Shown one piece after another: positions 1 through 7,118 of a stretch of 64,000 nt of DNA. Under the pieces are notes generated by a model that made no database searches, was not told where the DNA came from, and saw nothing but the letters and a program-made list of their open reading frames with translations. The translations under genes were made by a program, and so were the position numbers. The DNA is taken from assembly GCA_030586155.1 (NCBI GenBank), contig CP130741.1, positions 2,598,680 to 2,662,679 on the forward strand, written 5' to 3'. This DNA is from Eubacteriaceae bacterium ES3 (GTDB lineage Bacteria; Bacillota; Clostridia; Eubacteriales; Eubacteriaceae). Numbering within the stretch: the first letter of the stretch is position 1; each line of letters begins with the position of its first letter.

Positions 1-129
1 ATCCGTTTACTGGGTGCGCTGCTTATGGAACAGGATGAAAAATGGTCTTCCGGCAGAAAATATCTGGATATGCAGGATTACTATGAATTTTTAAAAGAAC
101 AGACGGCTGCTGTTTCATCAGCAGCCTAG
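1..129 (+). CDS. IS256-family transposase, C-terminal fragment
   Basis: The window opens inside a reading frame whose last 42 codons can be read, ending in TAG at 127-129. The segment RLLGALLMEQDEKW followed by GRKYLDM is the characteristic C-terminus of Mutator/IS256-type DDE transposases. The catalytic residues lie outside the window, so activity cannot be judged. The gene sits directly upstream of a phage-type antirepressor missing its N-terminus, which fits an insertion into that gene. The family call is from recognition of the C-terminal motif only. Confidence 0.85.
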   Translation: MRLLGALLMEQDEKWSSGRKYLDMQDYYEFLKEQTAAVSSAA

Positions 130-172
130 TTAAACCCACCGAGGTTTTTACACACTATTTTGGACTTGACTT
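1..172 (+). mobile_element. Right end of an IS256-family insertion sequence
   Basis: After the transposase stop there are about 40 bases of non-coding sequence, including TTTTTACACACTATTTTGGA at 147-166, which resembles IS256-family terminal repeats. From about 165 onward the sequence is in frame with the truncated Bro-N gene. The exact end and the target duplication cannot be fixed without the left end. Confidence 0.65.
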
Positions 173-200
173 TAAAAATGTCAGAGATAATATAGCCAGA

Positions 201-851
201 ATGAATGAAAAACAAGTGGTTAAACTGACAAATTCTAATGTCGGGATTACCGACTTTAGAAAACTCCACAACACTGGTGAAAACTTCTTGACCGAATCAG
301 GAGTTTATAAACTAATTTTTAAATCCCATAAGCCAGACGCGGAAAAGTTCCAGGACTGGGTGACAGATGAGGTATTGCCAGCAATCAGGAAACACGGGGC
401 ATATATGACAGAAGAAAAAATACAAGAGGCCTTATTAGATCCGGACACGATCATTACATTGGCCATGCAGTTAAAAGAGGAACGTAAAGAAAAGGCTAGA
501 ATGCAATCTAAGATTGACCAGGATAAACCCATGGTTAATTTAGCCATTGCAGTAACAGCCAGCAATAAATCTATTGAAATTGGTGATTTGGCTAAGATCC
601 TGAAGCAAAATGGCATAGATACAGGTCAGAATAGACTTTTCGATTTGCTACGGAAGAAAGGTTATTTAACCAAGTCAAAAGCAAAAGAAAACAGTCTGCC
701 TACACAACGCAGCCTTCAAATGGGGATACTTGAAATAGCATTTATCCCATATACTCGAAGAGATGGGATAAAGGATACCTATAAAAAACCCATGGTTACG
801 GTAAAAGGGCAGCAATACTTTATTAATAAATTTCTGGGGGATAATTCATAA
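201..851 (+). CDS. Phage antirepressor (Bro-N/KilAC type), 5'-truncated by IS
   Basis: Phage antirepressors of this kind bind repressor or DNA to switch phage genes. The first third carries the second half of a Bro-N domain (FLTESGVYKLIF, then KFQDWVTDEVLPAIRKHGAY). The rest looks like a KilAC/ANT-type C-terminal domain (IGDLAKILKQNGIDTGQNRL, then VTVKGQQYFINKFLG). The same frame is open upstream back to about 165 and encodes FKNVRDNIARMN, which also fits Bro-N, but the expected first 30-40 residues are replaced by the IS end. The ATG at 201 has no good Shine-Dalgarno and is simply the first methionine left. Probably a broken gene, or expressed only from an IS-borne promoter. Confidence 0.8.
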   Translation: MNEKQVVKLTNSNVGITDFRKLHNTGENFLTESGVYKLIFKSHKPDAEKFQDWVTDEVLPAIRKHGAYMTEEKIQEALLDPDTIITLAMQLKEERKEKARMQSKIDQDKPMVNLAIAVTASNKSIEIGDLAKILKQNGIDTGQNRLFDLLRKKGYLTKSKAKENSLPTQRSLQMGILEIAFIPYTRRDGIKDTYKKPMVTVKGQQYFINKFLGDNS

Positions 852-1605
852 ACCGGCAGCCAGGGAAACTATTCCAGACTACCAGTAAAAACCTGTTTAA
901 ATCGCTGCCTGTTATTTGATAAGCTAAAAGAATCGTCTGAAAAATTCAACTATCATATGAGGGGTGGTCTCCTCACGATCCAGAATAGCTTGTCACCGAT
1001 CCACACTGGCGGGCAACACGCGCGAGGGGGCGAATTTTCCACGCTATCATATTTCGTCTTAAAACCGCATCCTTTAGGCGTTTTAGCACAGCAAAACAGT
1101 TGCCAAAAAGCATAAGGTTAGGTCAAGGTAAAAATATTATTTTCTGGAACATTAAGAACGAGATAAAAAGCAGAAGAGGACACCACCAGCCCCCACTATT
1201 CCAGTATTGTAGATTGAACCGGCTATTGCATAGGGTTCCCAATTTGCACGCACATCATAATTTTGACTTTTTTATTTTGATTTTTAGAAAAAAAGCAAGC
1301 GCCTTTAAAATCATGGTAGTACATGAAAAGACTTTTGAATCTCACTGAATAAACCGGCAAACACCAAGCCCCCCACCATTTTAATAAGAGTTCAGAAATT
1401 ATGAGCATTGGGCTGGGTTTCCTCTTCCAACTATGCGATTCTGGGTAATTTTTTTTGACCTGACTATTTATTGCCAAATATTAAAGCCCCAGCAGATGCC
1501 AGGGCTCTATAAACAGTATTCGTTTAGTGTTTGCATATCAGAATAAACCATAACAGCCGTTATAATTCTGTTTTCATCACCTTTCATCTTCAGATAGGCA
1601 TTGAA
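852..1605. other. Gene-poor stretch
   Basis: About 750 bases without a convincing gene. Short open frames here (for example 1223-1477 minus) lack family features and ribosome binding sites. A GC-richer patch at 960-1050 differs from the AT-rich surroundings and may be a relic of another insertion, but I cannot name it. A weak hairpin (AGCCC...GGGCT, 1484-1508) could end the minus-strand transcript of the DUF2442 gene. Confidence 0.5.
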
Positions 1606-1905
1606 TTAAGCTTCTTTGATTTCTGTAAATACAACACTTTCTTTATAAAGTGTTTCCGGTGCGATATCCACATCACCATTGCACCAGGTAACCGTGTCAA
1701 AATCGATTTGTACATCATTGAAAACAGCTGGATTTTTTAAAGGCTGAAATGCTGAAAGCTCCAACAAGTGGGTTGCATCATAAATTTTTCGCTCACCGGT
1801 GGAAAAGGTTAATAATAACTGATAGCCTTGAAGAGGCTTTACACCGGTTACCGTCACCATGTCGGCAGGTTTCCCGGCATACAAAATCCCATCTACTTCA
1901 TACAT
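1606..1905 (-). CDS. DUF2442 domain protein
   Basis: A protein of about 99 residues with the typical DUF2442 layout: a small beta-rich N-terminal half (LLTFSTGERKIYD), then FQPLKNPAVFNDVQID and the C-terminal GDVDIAPETLY. The ATG at 1905 is preferred over the one at 1914 because AAAGGA lies at the right distance upstream. It follows the DUF4160 gene by 17 bases. DUF4160/DUF2442 genes commonly occur as pairs and have been suggested to be toxin-antitoxin-like; no biochemical role is established, so function here is open. Confidence 0.8.
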   Translation of the reverse strand: MYEVDGILYAGKPADMVTVTGVKPLQGYQLLLTFSTGERKIYDATHLLELSAFQPLKNPAVFNDVQIDFDTVTWCNGDVDIAPETLYKESVVFTEIKEA

Positions 1906-1922
1906 TGCAATCATCCTTTCTT

Positions 1923-2207
1923 TTATTTCAGAGGCAATATTTTATCAAAATGCTCACTTTTTACCGCCTGATTCCATGCCCTATATACTTCCTCTTCCCT
2001 AAGTGCCAACCACCCAACAAGTATTTTAAACTGCTTTTTAGGGATACTACCGGCCAATAATTCACCATCAAGAGATACAACAGCTTTATAATCTCCATAT
2101 TTAATATGAACATGGGGTTTGTAATGCTGGCCAACATCATTAAAGCGCAAATACACAAATATACCAGCAAAATTACATAATTCCGGCACCTTATCAGCTC
2201 CATTCAT
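1923..2207 (-). CDS. DUF4160 domain protein
   Basis: A 94-residue protein matching DUF4160: GIFVYLRFNDVGQHYKPHVH, with the conserved H-x-PHVH segment, then a KAVVSLDGELLAGSIP turn and a helical C-terminus (LREEEVYRAWNQA). It forms a two-gene unit with the downstream DUF2442 gene. No clear ribosome binding site precedes the first ATG and TATAAT sits just upstream, so it may be leaderless or start elsewhere. Function unknown; the pairing is the main clue. Confidence 0.8.
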   Translation of the reverse strand: MNGADKVPELCNFAGIFVYLRFNDVGQHYKPHVHIKYGDYKAVVSLDGELLAGSIPKKQFKILVGWLALREEEVYRAWNQAVKSEHFDKILPLK

Positions 2208-2285
2208 AATTATATTTTTATTATTGATGTAATCATAGCATATACCGATTTCATTTACTCATCCTTAACAGTTATGAAACTTCAA

Positions 2286-2684
2286 TCATGCAATGTGGAG
2301 TTTTTCCATTAAGGCCTCTTGTAGAACCTGCGAAAAATTGACATTGCTTTCCAGTGCTGCATCATTAAGCCAGGAAGGAATAGTAAGAGTCTTTTTTACA
2401 GCTCTGGAATCAGTTTTTCTTTTATAGGCGTTCATATCAAATTCAATGACCACTAAAAATTGCCCCTCTTCCAGTTTAATATCTTGGGGCTTCGAAGCCG
2501 TGGGAATCTCCTCTTTATTATCCTCTATATAGGACAAAACAAGTCCCAAAGCATCAAAGGCCATTTCATAAGCATGATCCATGGTATCACCACAGGTATT
2601 ACACCCGGGAATATCAGGGAAAAACACGGAAAAGCCTCCATCCTCTTCAGGAATAAAAACAGCCGGATAAAATAATTTTTTCAT
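2286..2684 (-). CDS. hicB: HicB-type antitoxin
   Basis: This is the antitoxin of a type II HicAB module; HicB proteins bind and block HicA and repress their own promoter. The N-terminal half is the HicB-like RNase-H-type fold (YPAVFIPEEDGGFSVFFPDI, then PGCNTCGDTMDHAYEMA). The C-terminal 40 residues (TLTIPSWLNDAALE then VNFSQVLQEAL) look like a ribbon-helix-helix DNA-binding part. The start at 2684 is chosen because GGAGGG lies 9 bases upstream. It follows hicA after 30 bases in the same transcript. Part of the mobile element, where such modules often act in maintenance. Confidence 0.9.
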   Translation of the reverse strand: MKKLFYPAVFIPEEDGGFSVFFPDIPGCNTCGDTMDHAYEMAFDALGLVLSYIEDNKEEIPTASKPQDIKLEEGQFLVVIEFDMNAYKRKTDSRAVKKTLTIPSWLNDAALESNVNFSQVLQEALMEKLHIA

Positions 2685-2714
2685 TTCTTTTCCCTCCACT
2701 ACGGACTTACCAGC

Positions 2715-2903
2715 CTATTTCAGACCAGCATCTTTCAGTATTTGTTGTTCAATTCCCTTTTTAAGGTCTTTTGAGTGATAAGGTACAGTAGTTCTCTTGT
2801 CAGTCTCAGGATTAACAAAGAATTTATGTGAGCCATTTTGACGAACTTCAATGAATCCATTTTTCTTAAGCAGTTTTATCATTTCATTTGGTGTCATCGG
2901 CAT
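2715..2903 (-). CDS. hicA: HicA-type toxin (mRNA interferase)
   Basis: HicA toxins are about 60-residue dsRBD-fold ribonucleases that cleave mRNA. The protein reads KLLKKNGFIEVRQNGSHKFF, with the catalytic histidine in the GSHKFF motif intact, and ends in a typical LKKGIEQQILKDAGL helix. The start at 2903 (MPMTPNEM) has GAGGAG upstream at suitable distance; an earlier in-frame GTG at 2921 overlaps that site. First gene of the hicAB unit, directly downstream of an operator-containing promoter. Confidence 0.9.
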   Translation of the reverse strand: MPMTPNEMIKLLKKNGFIEVRQNGSHKFFVNPETDKRTTVPYHSKDLKKGIEQQILKDAGLK

Positions 2904-2935
2904 CGTTCTATTTCTCCTCACCTTATCTCAACTAT

Positions 2936-2964
2936 ATTATAGCACGTATTAATACGTATATCAA
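2936..2964 (-). promoter_or_regulatory. hicAB promoter with palindromic operator in the spacer
   Basis: On the minus strand TTGATA (2964-2959) and TATAAT (2941-2936) are separated by exactly 17 bases. The spacer holds the perfect 14-base palindrome ACGTATTAATACGT (2944-2957). A symmetric site between -35 and -10 is the expected place for autorepression by the HicAB complex. Confidence 0.8.
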
Positions 2965-3020
2965 GTTATTTGCTTTTTATAAGCTATGAAAATTAAAGGC
3001 GTATTTAATGCAACGCTCAT

Positions 3021-3208
3021 AAATCGTTTTTAAGCAATTTTATTTTTACCCTAAATAAGATTACCTGTTAAACCGGCCATTTAACACCTGACCCGCTCTG
3101 GTCAATATTTTTATGAAAAAAGAAGAGGTTTCCCCTCTCCGATTGTAATTTGTTTGCTGGTTGCTTGCAACACTATTATAACCTGCTGCTTTAATCACTG
3201 AACCGCTG
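3021..3208 (-). repeat. Direct repeat unit 1 with terminator-like hairpin
   Basis: This roughly 188-base unit is repeated at 3263-3448 with a period near 241 bases. The core (about 3112-3168) is identical between copies and the flanks are diverged. On the minus strand the core contains an AGAGG...CCTCT hairpin followed by a T-run (3140-3116), as in an intrinsic terminator. An open frame through it (3061-3255 minus) is not preserved in the second copy, so I treat the unit as non-coding. Confidence 0.75.
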
Positions 3209-3262
3209 TCTCCTCTTGCGGATAATTCACTATACCACCGTGCGTAGAAAAACAAAGCCCGT

Positions 3263-3448
3263 AAATCGATTTTGAGCGGTTTTATTTTTAAGTCTGAACT
3301 TACTTGTTAAACCGGCCATTTAAACCCTGCCCCGCTCTGGTCAATAATTTGCATGAAAAAAGAAGAGGTTTCCCCTCTCCGATTGTAATTTGTTTGCTGG
3401 TTGCTTGCAGCACTATTATTAACCGCTGCTTAAATCACTAATCCGCTG
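3263..3448 (-). repeat. Direct repeat unit 2 with terminator-like hairpin
   Basis: Second copy of the unit at 3021-3208, with the same hairpin and T-run on the minus strand (3380-3356). It lies just downstream of the XRE regulator gene and may terminate its transcript. Stop codons interrupt the frame that is open in copy 1. Confidence 0.75.
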
Positions 3449-3485
3449 GCATCTCTTCCAGGTATTCCACAAATTAGCGGGGCTT

Positions 3486-3728
3486 CTATTGTTTTTCCGG
3501 ATTTCTTAAATCATCGGTAGTAAGGGATATTTTCACATCTTCGTCAACATCAAAATATAATTTGCACCCTAAAAAGTCACTTATGTTTATCAGATCATCA
3601 GCCGAGAAACTACCTCTTGTAAATTTGTTTCTCATCGATTGGGGAGTAATACCTAAATGTTCGGCCAAATCCTTATTCTTTACTCCTTTTAACTGCAATA
3701 ATGATTTTATTTTATCAGATACAGACAT
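3486..3728 (-). CDS. XRE/Cro-type helix-turn-helix regulator
   Basis: An 80-residue DNA-binding protein. The N-terminal 60 residues form a lambda-repressor-like HTH: KIKSLLQLKGVKNKDLAEHL then GITPQSMRNKFTRG, where ITPQSMRNK is the recognition helix. There is a short acidic tail and no separate dimerization or peptidase domain. The GGAGGT ribosome binding site is strong. It is divergent from the gene run starting at 3893, and two identical 15-base sites flank the promoter between them, so it most likely represses that promoter. It probably acts as the lysogeny- or maintenance-type repressor of the element. Confidence 0.85.
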   Translation of the reverse strand: MSVSDKIKSLLQLKGVKNKDLAEHLGITPQSMRNKFTRGSFSADDLINISDFLGCKLYFDVDEDVKISLTTDDLRNPEKQ

Positions 3729-3800
3729 TTAAAGCACCTCCTTCATACTGGCATTTTATCATCAAATGAAGTATAAAGCAATCAATTTTTATACATTAAT

Positions 3801-3869
3801 ACTCAATTAGATGTATTTTATCATTGACATAGTAACTTGTGTGATGTATAATATACTCAATTAGATGTA
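3801..3869 (+). promoter_or_regulatory. Consensus promoter bracketed by two 15-base operators
   Basis: TTGACA (3824-3829), a 17-base spacer and TGTATAAT (TATAAT 3847-3852) make a near-perfect extended -10 promoter. ACTCAATTAGATGTA occurs twice, at 3801-3815 just upstream of -35 and at 3855-3869 over the expected start of transcription. A strong promoter held between two identical sites next to a divergent HTH gene is the layout of a repressor-controlled early promoter. Confidence 0.85.
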
Positions 3870-3892
3870 CTTTGTTGAAAGGATAACCGAAA

Positions 3893-4309
3893 ATGTATAA
3901 CCGTTCAGAGATTGTAAGAACCGCCAATAAGCTGGCCACTACCGGATTAAGCAAAAGCCAGGCATTTAAAAGAGCCTGGGCACTGGCAAAAGGACAAACC
4001 CTTTACGTTAAAGGCGTGACCAAAGGCAACAGACAAACAGCACTTGACCACATCAAGAAATACCAGCCTGAAGAAGTTTCCTTTTCCCTGGTCAAAAATT
4101 CAGCCGATTACTTTGAAGATAACACTCTGGAAGTGATCGCCACCATTAACGAAAAATCTTACTGTGTTGGCTATTTGCCCTCTTCCACCTCTGAACTACT
4201 ATCAAAGGTATTGGAATATGGAACAGCCTTAAAAAGCCAATTAAAGCAGATTGTTGGCGGTAATGGCTTATATTACGGGCTGCGGATTAACGCCCAAATG
4301 ATCGCATAG
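3893..4309 (+). CDS. Element protein with HIRAN-like C-terminal domain
   Basis: 138 residues. The N-terminus is basic and helical (SKSQAFKRAWALAKG). The C-terminal part (FSLVKNSADYFEDNTLEVIA then CVGYLPSSTSELL) resembles a HIRAN domain, a small DNA-end-associated module marked by a VGYLP segment, though the match is by eye. It is the first gene behind the operator-flanked promoter, with AAAGGA as ribosome binding site, and so is likely an early gene of the element. The role of such stand-alone proteins is not established. Confidence 0.6.
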   Translation: MYNRSEIVRTANKLATTGLSKSQAFKRAWALAKGQTLYVKGVTKGNRQTALDHIKKYQPEEVSFSLVKNSADYFEDNTLEVIATINEKSYCVGYLPSSTSELLSKVLEYGTALKSQLKQIVGGNGLYYGLRINAQMIA

Positions 4310-4343
4310 GAAGAGGCCACACCTCTTCCGGAAAGGAAGGAAA

Positions 4344-4616
4344 ATGCTAAATAAGGCACAAGTACAGGAGTTATTTGAAAAAGAAGCCGTTTTATTTGGT
4401 GAAACAGATGGCGTACTAATTGAAAGAGCTATTGAACTGTTTGGCGAAAAAGCCACAGACTACGCACAAAAACCACAAACAGGTTGGTATAACGGTTTTG
4501 GCGTTGGTAACTTTACCGCATATTATTTAACATTAACGGGATTTATGCGGGCTGCCAGCTGGGCTAATGTTGCTGAAATCAGAGATAACAAGAAATTAAC
4601 GAAGAATGAGGAATAA
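4344..4616 (+). CDS. Hypothetical element protein, 90 aa
   Basis: I do not recognise a family. The protein starts with an acidic helical segment (QVQELFEKEAVLFGE), then an aromatic- and glycine-rich middle (GWYNGFGVGNFTAYYLTL), and ends in a charged tail. AAGGAAGG precedes the ATG. It sits 34 bases after the HIRAN-like gene and 3 bases before the next gene, so it is clearly co-transcribed. Confidence 0.6.
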   Translation: MLNKAQVQELFEKEAVLFGETDGVLIERAIELFGEKATDYAQKPQTGWYNGFGVGNFTAYYLTLTGFMRAASWANVAEIRDNKKLTKNEE

Positions 4617-4619
4617 TGC

Positions 4620-4832
4620 ATGGATTACATTTTTTTAGTTAGATTTAAACCAATAGAAGACGGCGGTTGCATTTTTCAAATTGAGGTTATTACACCTACA
4701 CAGGAAGATGCGGTTTCAAAAGCTACACAAATAATTAAGAGGCGTGAATTATACAACACACATAATCTTGAAACTATTAAAGTAGTTGGTGTGGTCAACT
4801 ATAAACAAGGCTATACCTTCAGATGTGAATGA
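4620..4832 (+). CDS. Hypothetical element protein, 70 aa
   Basis: Unrecognised. The pattern of alternating hydrophobic residues (MDYIFLVRFKPIEDGGCIFQ then VITPTQEDAVSKATQIIK) suggests a small alpha/beta fold with a beta-hairpin and a helix. GAGG lies 8 bases before the ATG, overlapping the end of the preceding gene, which supports translation. Fourth-quarter residues VVGVVNYKQGYTF look like a final beta strand. Confidence 0.55.
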   Translation: MDYIFLVRFKPIEDGGCIFQIEVITPTQEDAVSKATQIIKRRELYNTHNLETIKVVGVVNYKQGYTFRCE

Positions 4833-4847
4833 CGAAAGGATTAAAAA

Positions 4848-5006
4848 ATGAAACGTAAACAGAAAACTATCTGGGCTTATCTTAATGGCCGTAAGCTGGT
4901 TGATGTCGTCCAGGCAGCACTTGACAATAATATGACTGTTGAAGAGGTTAAAGCTCTCCTGATCCGGGAGAATCCAACCGATATCATTACCTTTAAAACC
5001 ATATAA
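4848..5006 (+). CDS. Small hypothetical protein, 52 aa
   Basis: An open frame of 53 codons with AAAGGA 6 bases upstream of the ATG and 15 bases after the preceding gene. The product is basic at the N-terminus (MKRKQKTIWAYLNGRKLVDV) with a helix rich in acidic residues (NNMTVEEVKALLIRE). Unrecognised; accepted because of the ribosome binding site and operon position. About 180 bases without a gene follow. Confidence 0.5.
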   Translation: MKRKQKTIWAYLNGRKLVDVVQAALDNNMTVEEVKALLIRENPTDIITFKTI

Positions 5007-5185
5007 AGAACAGATAACAAACTAAACCTATTGTAGCCATTAATGGTGTACTGATTAAACACAGCCTGATAATTTGTAACAAGGCCGTTTAATCCCTGTT
5101 GGTGAAGGTGCTGCACCATTATTAATTAAGTTCAGACATACCAGGACAAGCCAAAATATAAATAATTATAGAAAGAGGTACGGAA

Positions 5186-5353
5186 ATGAAGCAAACATTA
5201 TTAGCTAGGTACAACGAGTTAAACGGAATGAAGCGGGAGATTGAAACACATATGGCTATTTATTGGCCATTCACCAATAAAACAGCGATTAAATTAAAGC
5301 TGGTCACCAATGAAATGGCATGGATAGAAGAGGCATTAAAGGCCATGAAATGA
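5186..5353 (+). CDS. Small hypothetical protein, 55 aa
   Basis: An open frame of 56 codons preceded by GAAAGAGGT. The product is mostly helical (LLARYNELNGMKREIETHM) with a tryptophan-containing middle. Its TGA overlaps the ATG of the next gene (ATGA at 5350-5353), a sign of translational coupling. Unrecognised. Confidence 0.55.
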   Translation: MKQTLLARYNELNGMKREIETHMAIYWPFTNKTAIKLKLVTNEMAWIEEALKAMK

Positions 5354-5583
5354 ACAAGAAGAGGCGATTAAAACTATTAAGCCGGGTTATTCAGGATAAA
5401 AAGGATTTAATGCAGTCCTTTATAAGCTATGAAGTAGCTGACTTAATCCTTCATGAAGTCTATGGAATTGCTGACTATTCTTTAAAAGCCGGTGACTTAA
5501 CCGGCACAGAATATGACAACCTCATTAAAGATATTGAAAAGTATCACGCTGATTATATTAGCGAACTGGAAGAGGAGGAATAA
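5350..5583 (+). CDS. Hypothetical element protein, 77 aa
   Basis: The start at 5350 is chosen over the in-frame ATG at 5320 because it overlaps the stop of the previous gene as ATGA and gives the compact basic start MNKKRRLKLLSR. The rest is acidic and helical (LTGTEYDNLIKDIEKYHADY), ending in ELEEEE. Unrecognised. Possibly a small regulatory or DNA-associated protein; that is a guess from composition only. Confidence 0.55.
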   Translation: MNKKRRLKLLSRVIQDKKDLMQSFISYEVADLILHEVYGIADYSLKAGDLTGTEYDNLIKDIEKYHADYISELEEEE

Positions 5584-5585
5584 AC

Positions 5586-5924
5586 ATGAGCCAGTTTAGA
5601 AAGATTTGTACACAAATAGGTAATGACAGTCTATTAGCACTATTTGAAAACACCGTAGCAAGAAAAGATTTTGAAGTTATGGCCGAATATATCGAAATTA
5701 TTGATAAATTCGATGAATTATTAGCCCAAATTGAGCATAAAAACATAAGATACGGCATAGAAGAAATAAATTCTAACTGTGTAAATATTGCAATGTATCA
5801 GGGTTTTGTTTTAGGCTTTAATGAAGCGGTAAGCCTGTTAACTGGCGGTTTAAAAGACATTCAGGGCGGGGGTATCAAAAACTTAGACGGCCCCGTCACG
5901 GTCGCGATCCCTAAGAACACGTGA
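5586..5924 (+). CDS. Hypothetical element protein, 112 aa
   Basis: Preceded by a strong GAGGAGG that lies in the last codons of the upstream gene, and separated from it by 2 bases. The first 70 residues look helical; the last 25 (GGLKDIQGGGIKNLDGPVTV) are glycine-rich and disordered. Unrecognised family. Confidence 0.55.
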   Translation: MSQFRKICTQIGNDSLLALFENTVARKDFEVMAEYIEIIDKFDELLAQIEHKNIRYGIEEINSNCVNIAMYQGFVLGFNEAVSLLTGGLKDIQGGGIKNLDGPVTVAIPKNT

Positions 5925-6003
5925 ACGAAAATCCCGAAATTTGGGGTAAGGGGGGGTATAAAATAAAGTATTCCGGTTATTTATTATTCAGAGGAGGTAA
6001 AAA

Positions 6004-6288
6004 ATGGCAAGAAGCATATTAATAAACGATGATATTCTTAATGAAACAGAATTAGCAATTTCAGATATGTCACAAAACATTAGTAAAGCAAACTGTGTGC
6101 TTCTAGATATGCTGGAAAATTATTTTGACTATCTATTAGATGAATCAAAAGGAATTGAGGCATTAAAAAAGGAACACGAAAAAGAAGGAATAAGAGCTAA
6201 TATTGTTTATGATTACATTTTTGCTTGTGAAAAGCAGTTGAAGACTATTGAGAAATTTTCAAAAATTATACGTTCTACACGACGATAG
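6004..6288 (+). CDS. Hypothetical element protein, 94 aa
   Basis: Preceded by GAGGAGGT at good spacing. The protein is almost entirely helical with heptad-like hydrophobic spacing (SKANCVLLDMLENYFDYLL, then CEKQLKTIEKFSKIIRS), so it may form a helical bundle or coiled coil. Last gene of the plus-strand run; a clear terminator follows. Unrecognised. Confidence 0.6.
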   Translation: MARSILINDDILNETELAISDMSQNISKANCVLLDMLENYFDYLLDESKGIEALKKEHEKEGIRANIVYDYIFACEKQLKTIEKFSKIIRSTRR

Positions 6289-6296
6289 CATAACCA

Positions 6297-6331
6297 AGAA
6301 ACCGCCATTCAAAACGAAAGGCGGTTTTTAT
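6297..6331 (+). terminator. Intrinsic terminator
   Basis: An AAACCGCC...GGCGGTTTTTA stem-loop directly after the last plus-strand gene of the element. The A-run on the other side means it can also serve the convergent sigma-factor gene. Confidence 0.8.
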
Positions 6332-6344
6332 ATTATGCTGCAAA

Positions 6345-7118
6345 TTACAAGCCAAAGAGACTGTTTAAGCTATCCATTAATTCCCTTTCCTCTTCAAAGC
6401 TCAATTTAGGTTGCTTAACTGTTTGTGAAGTTTCTTTCAGAATCTGCTTATTTACCACCAGTGCTTTAACTTTCTGAGTATGCACCTCTTCTATATATTC
6501 CTCTTCGTATTTCTCCATCAAATCCCTGCCAGCGTTGGACTTTCTGATCCGGCGCAAGCCTTTTACATTTAATTGGCGGGTGCGCTCGCCTGAAATGCCG
6601 TATATCTCGCCTATTTCTTTTAAACTGTATTCATGGCCATTCAGACCATTATTTAAAATAAGCACGTTTTTAATCCGGTCATGTGGTTTAAATACCGTGT
6701 CCAGGACGGAAAATAAATCTTTGCGTAAATTTAACCGGTCTAATTCCTCTTCAGCAAGACTATAAGCATTAAAAGCCCGGACATCTTCAAGAACATCCTC
6801 CAGGCAGGTATTTTCTGCACCTGGTATCAAATCGCTGGAGCTGACAAGGTGGCAGAGTTCGCTTTGAGGGTCTTTTCTATCCTTCCATGGCGTGGAATAT
6901 CTTAAGCCCCTTGAAATATGCCCTTTGATAGCCACACCGGCATAAGTGGAGAATTTCACACCATAATCAGGATCGAACCCTTTAACGGCTTCCATAAGGC
7001 CAATATTACCAAGCTGCATTAAATCGTCCATATCCAGGTAAGACACTTCACATAAAGTATGGTAATGCTTGGCCAGATGATAAACCATCCCCTGGTTCTT
7101 TTCGACAATCTCACCCAT
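6345..7118 (-). CDS. Sigma-70 family factor of the mobile element (5' end frameshifted)
   Basis: Sigma factors of this size direct RNA polymerase to selected promoters. Region 2 is visible (MVYHLAKHYHTLCEVSYLDM, then DLMQLGNIGLMEAVKGFDP and KFSTYAGVAIKGHISRGLRY), as is region 4 (SLKEIGEIYGISGERTRQLN). A lysine- and glutamate-rich tail follows. The best ribosome binding site (GGAGG) precedes an ATG at 7168 that encodes MTNEELVRAFSEGDK, but this frame leaves the sigma frame at a run of four A near 7122-7125. One extra A would give a continuous DKNAMGEIVEKNQG. A weaker internal start at 7118 (AAGGTGAT upstream) could still make a shortened protein. Confidence 0.8.
   Translation of the reverse strand: MGEIVEKNQGMVYHLAKHYHTLCEVSYLDMDDLMQLGNIGLMEAVKGFDPDYGVKFSTYAGVAIKGHISRGLRYSTPWKDRKDPQSELCHLVSSSDLIPGAENTCLEDVLEDVRAFNAYSLAEEELDRLNLRKDLFSVLDTVFKPHDRIKNVLILNNGLNGHEYSLKEIGEIYGISGERTRQLNVKGLRRIRKSNAGRDLMEKYEEEYIEEVHTQKVKALVVNKQILKETSQTVKQPKLSFEEERELMDSLNSLFGL

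Noticed and set aside
960-1050. Fragment of another insertion sequence
   Set aside because: Composition differs from the surroundings, but no transposase remnant or terminal repeat could be read.
1223-1477. 84-residue open frame, minus strand
   Set aside because: No ribosome binding site, no family features, odd composition.
3061-3255. 64-residue open frame inside repeat unit 1 (minus strand)
   Set aside because: The second copy of the repeat has stops and a shift in this frame, and a terminator-like hairpin runs through it.
3021-3448. CRISPR array
   Set aside because: Only two units, far too long and spaced about 240 bases; no cas gene near.
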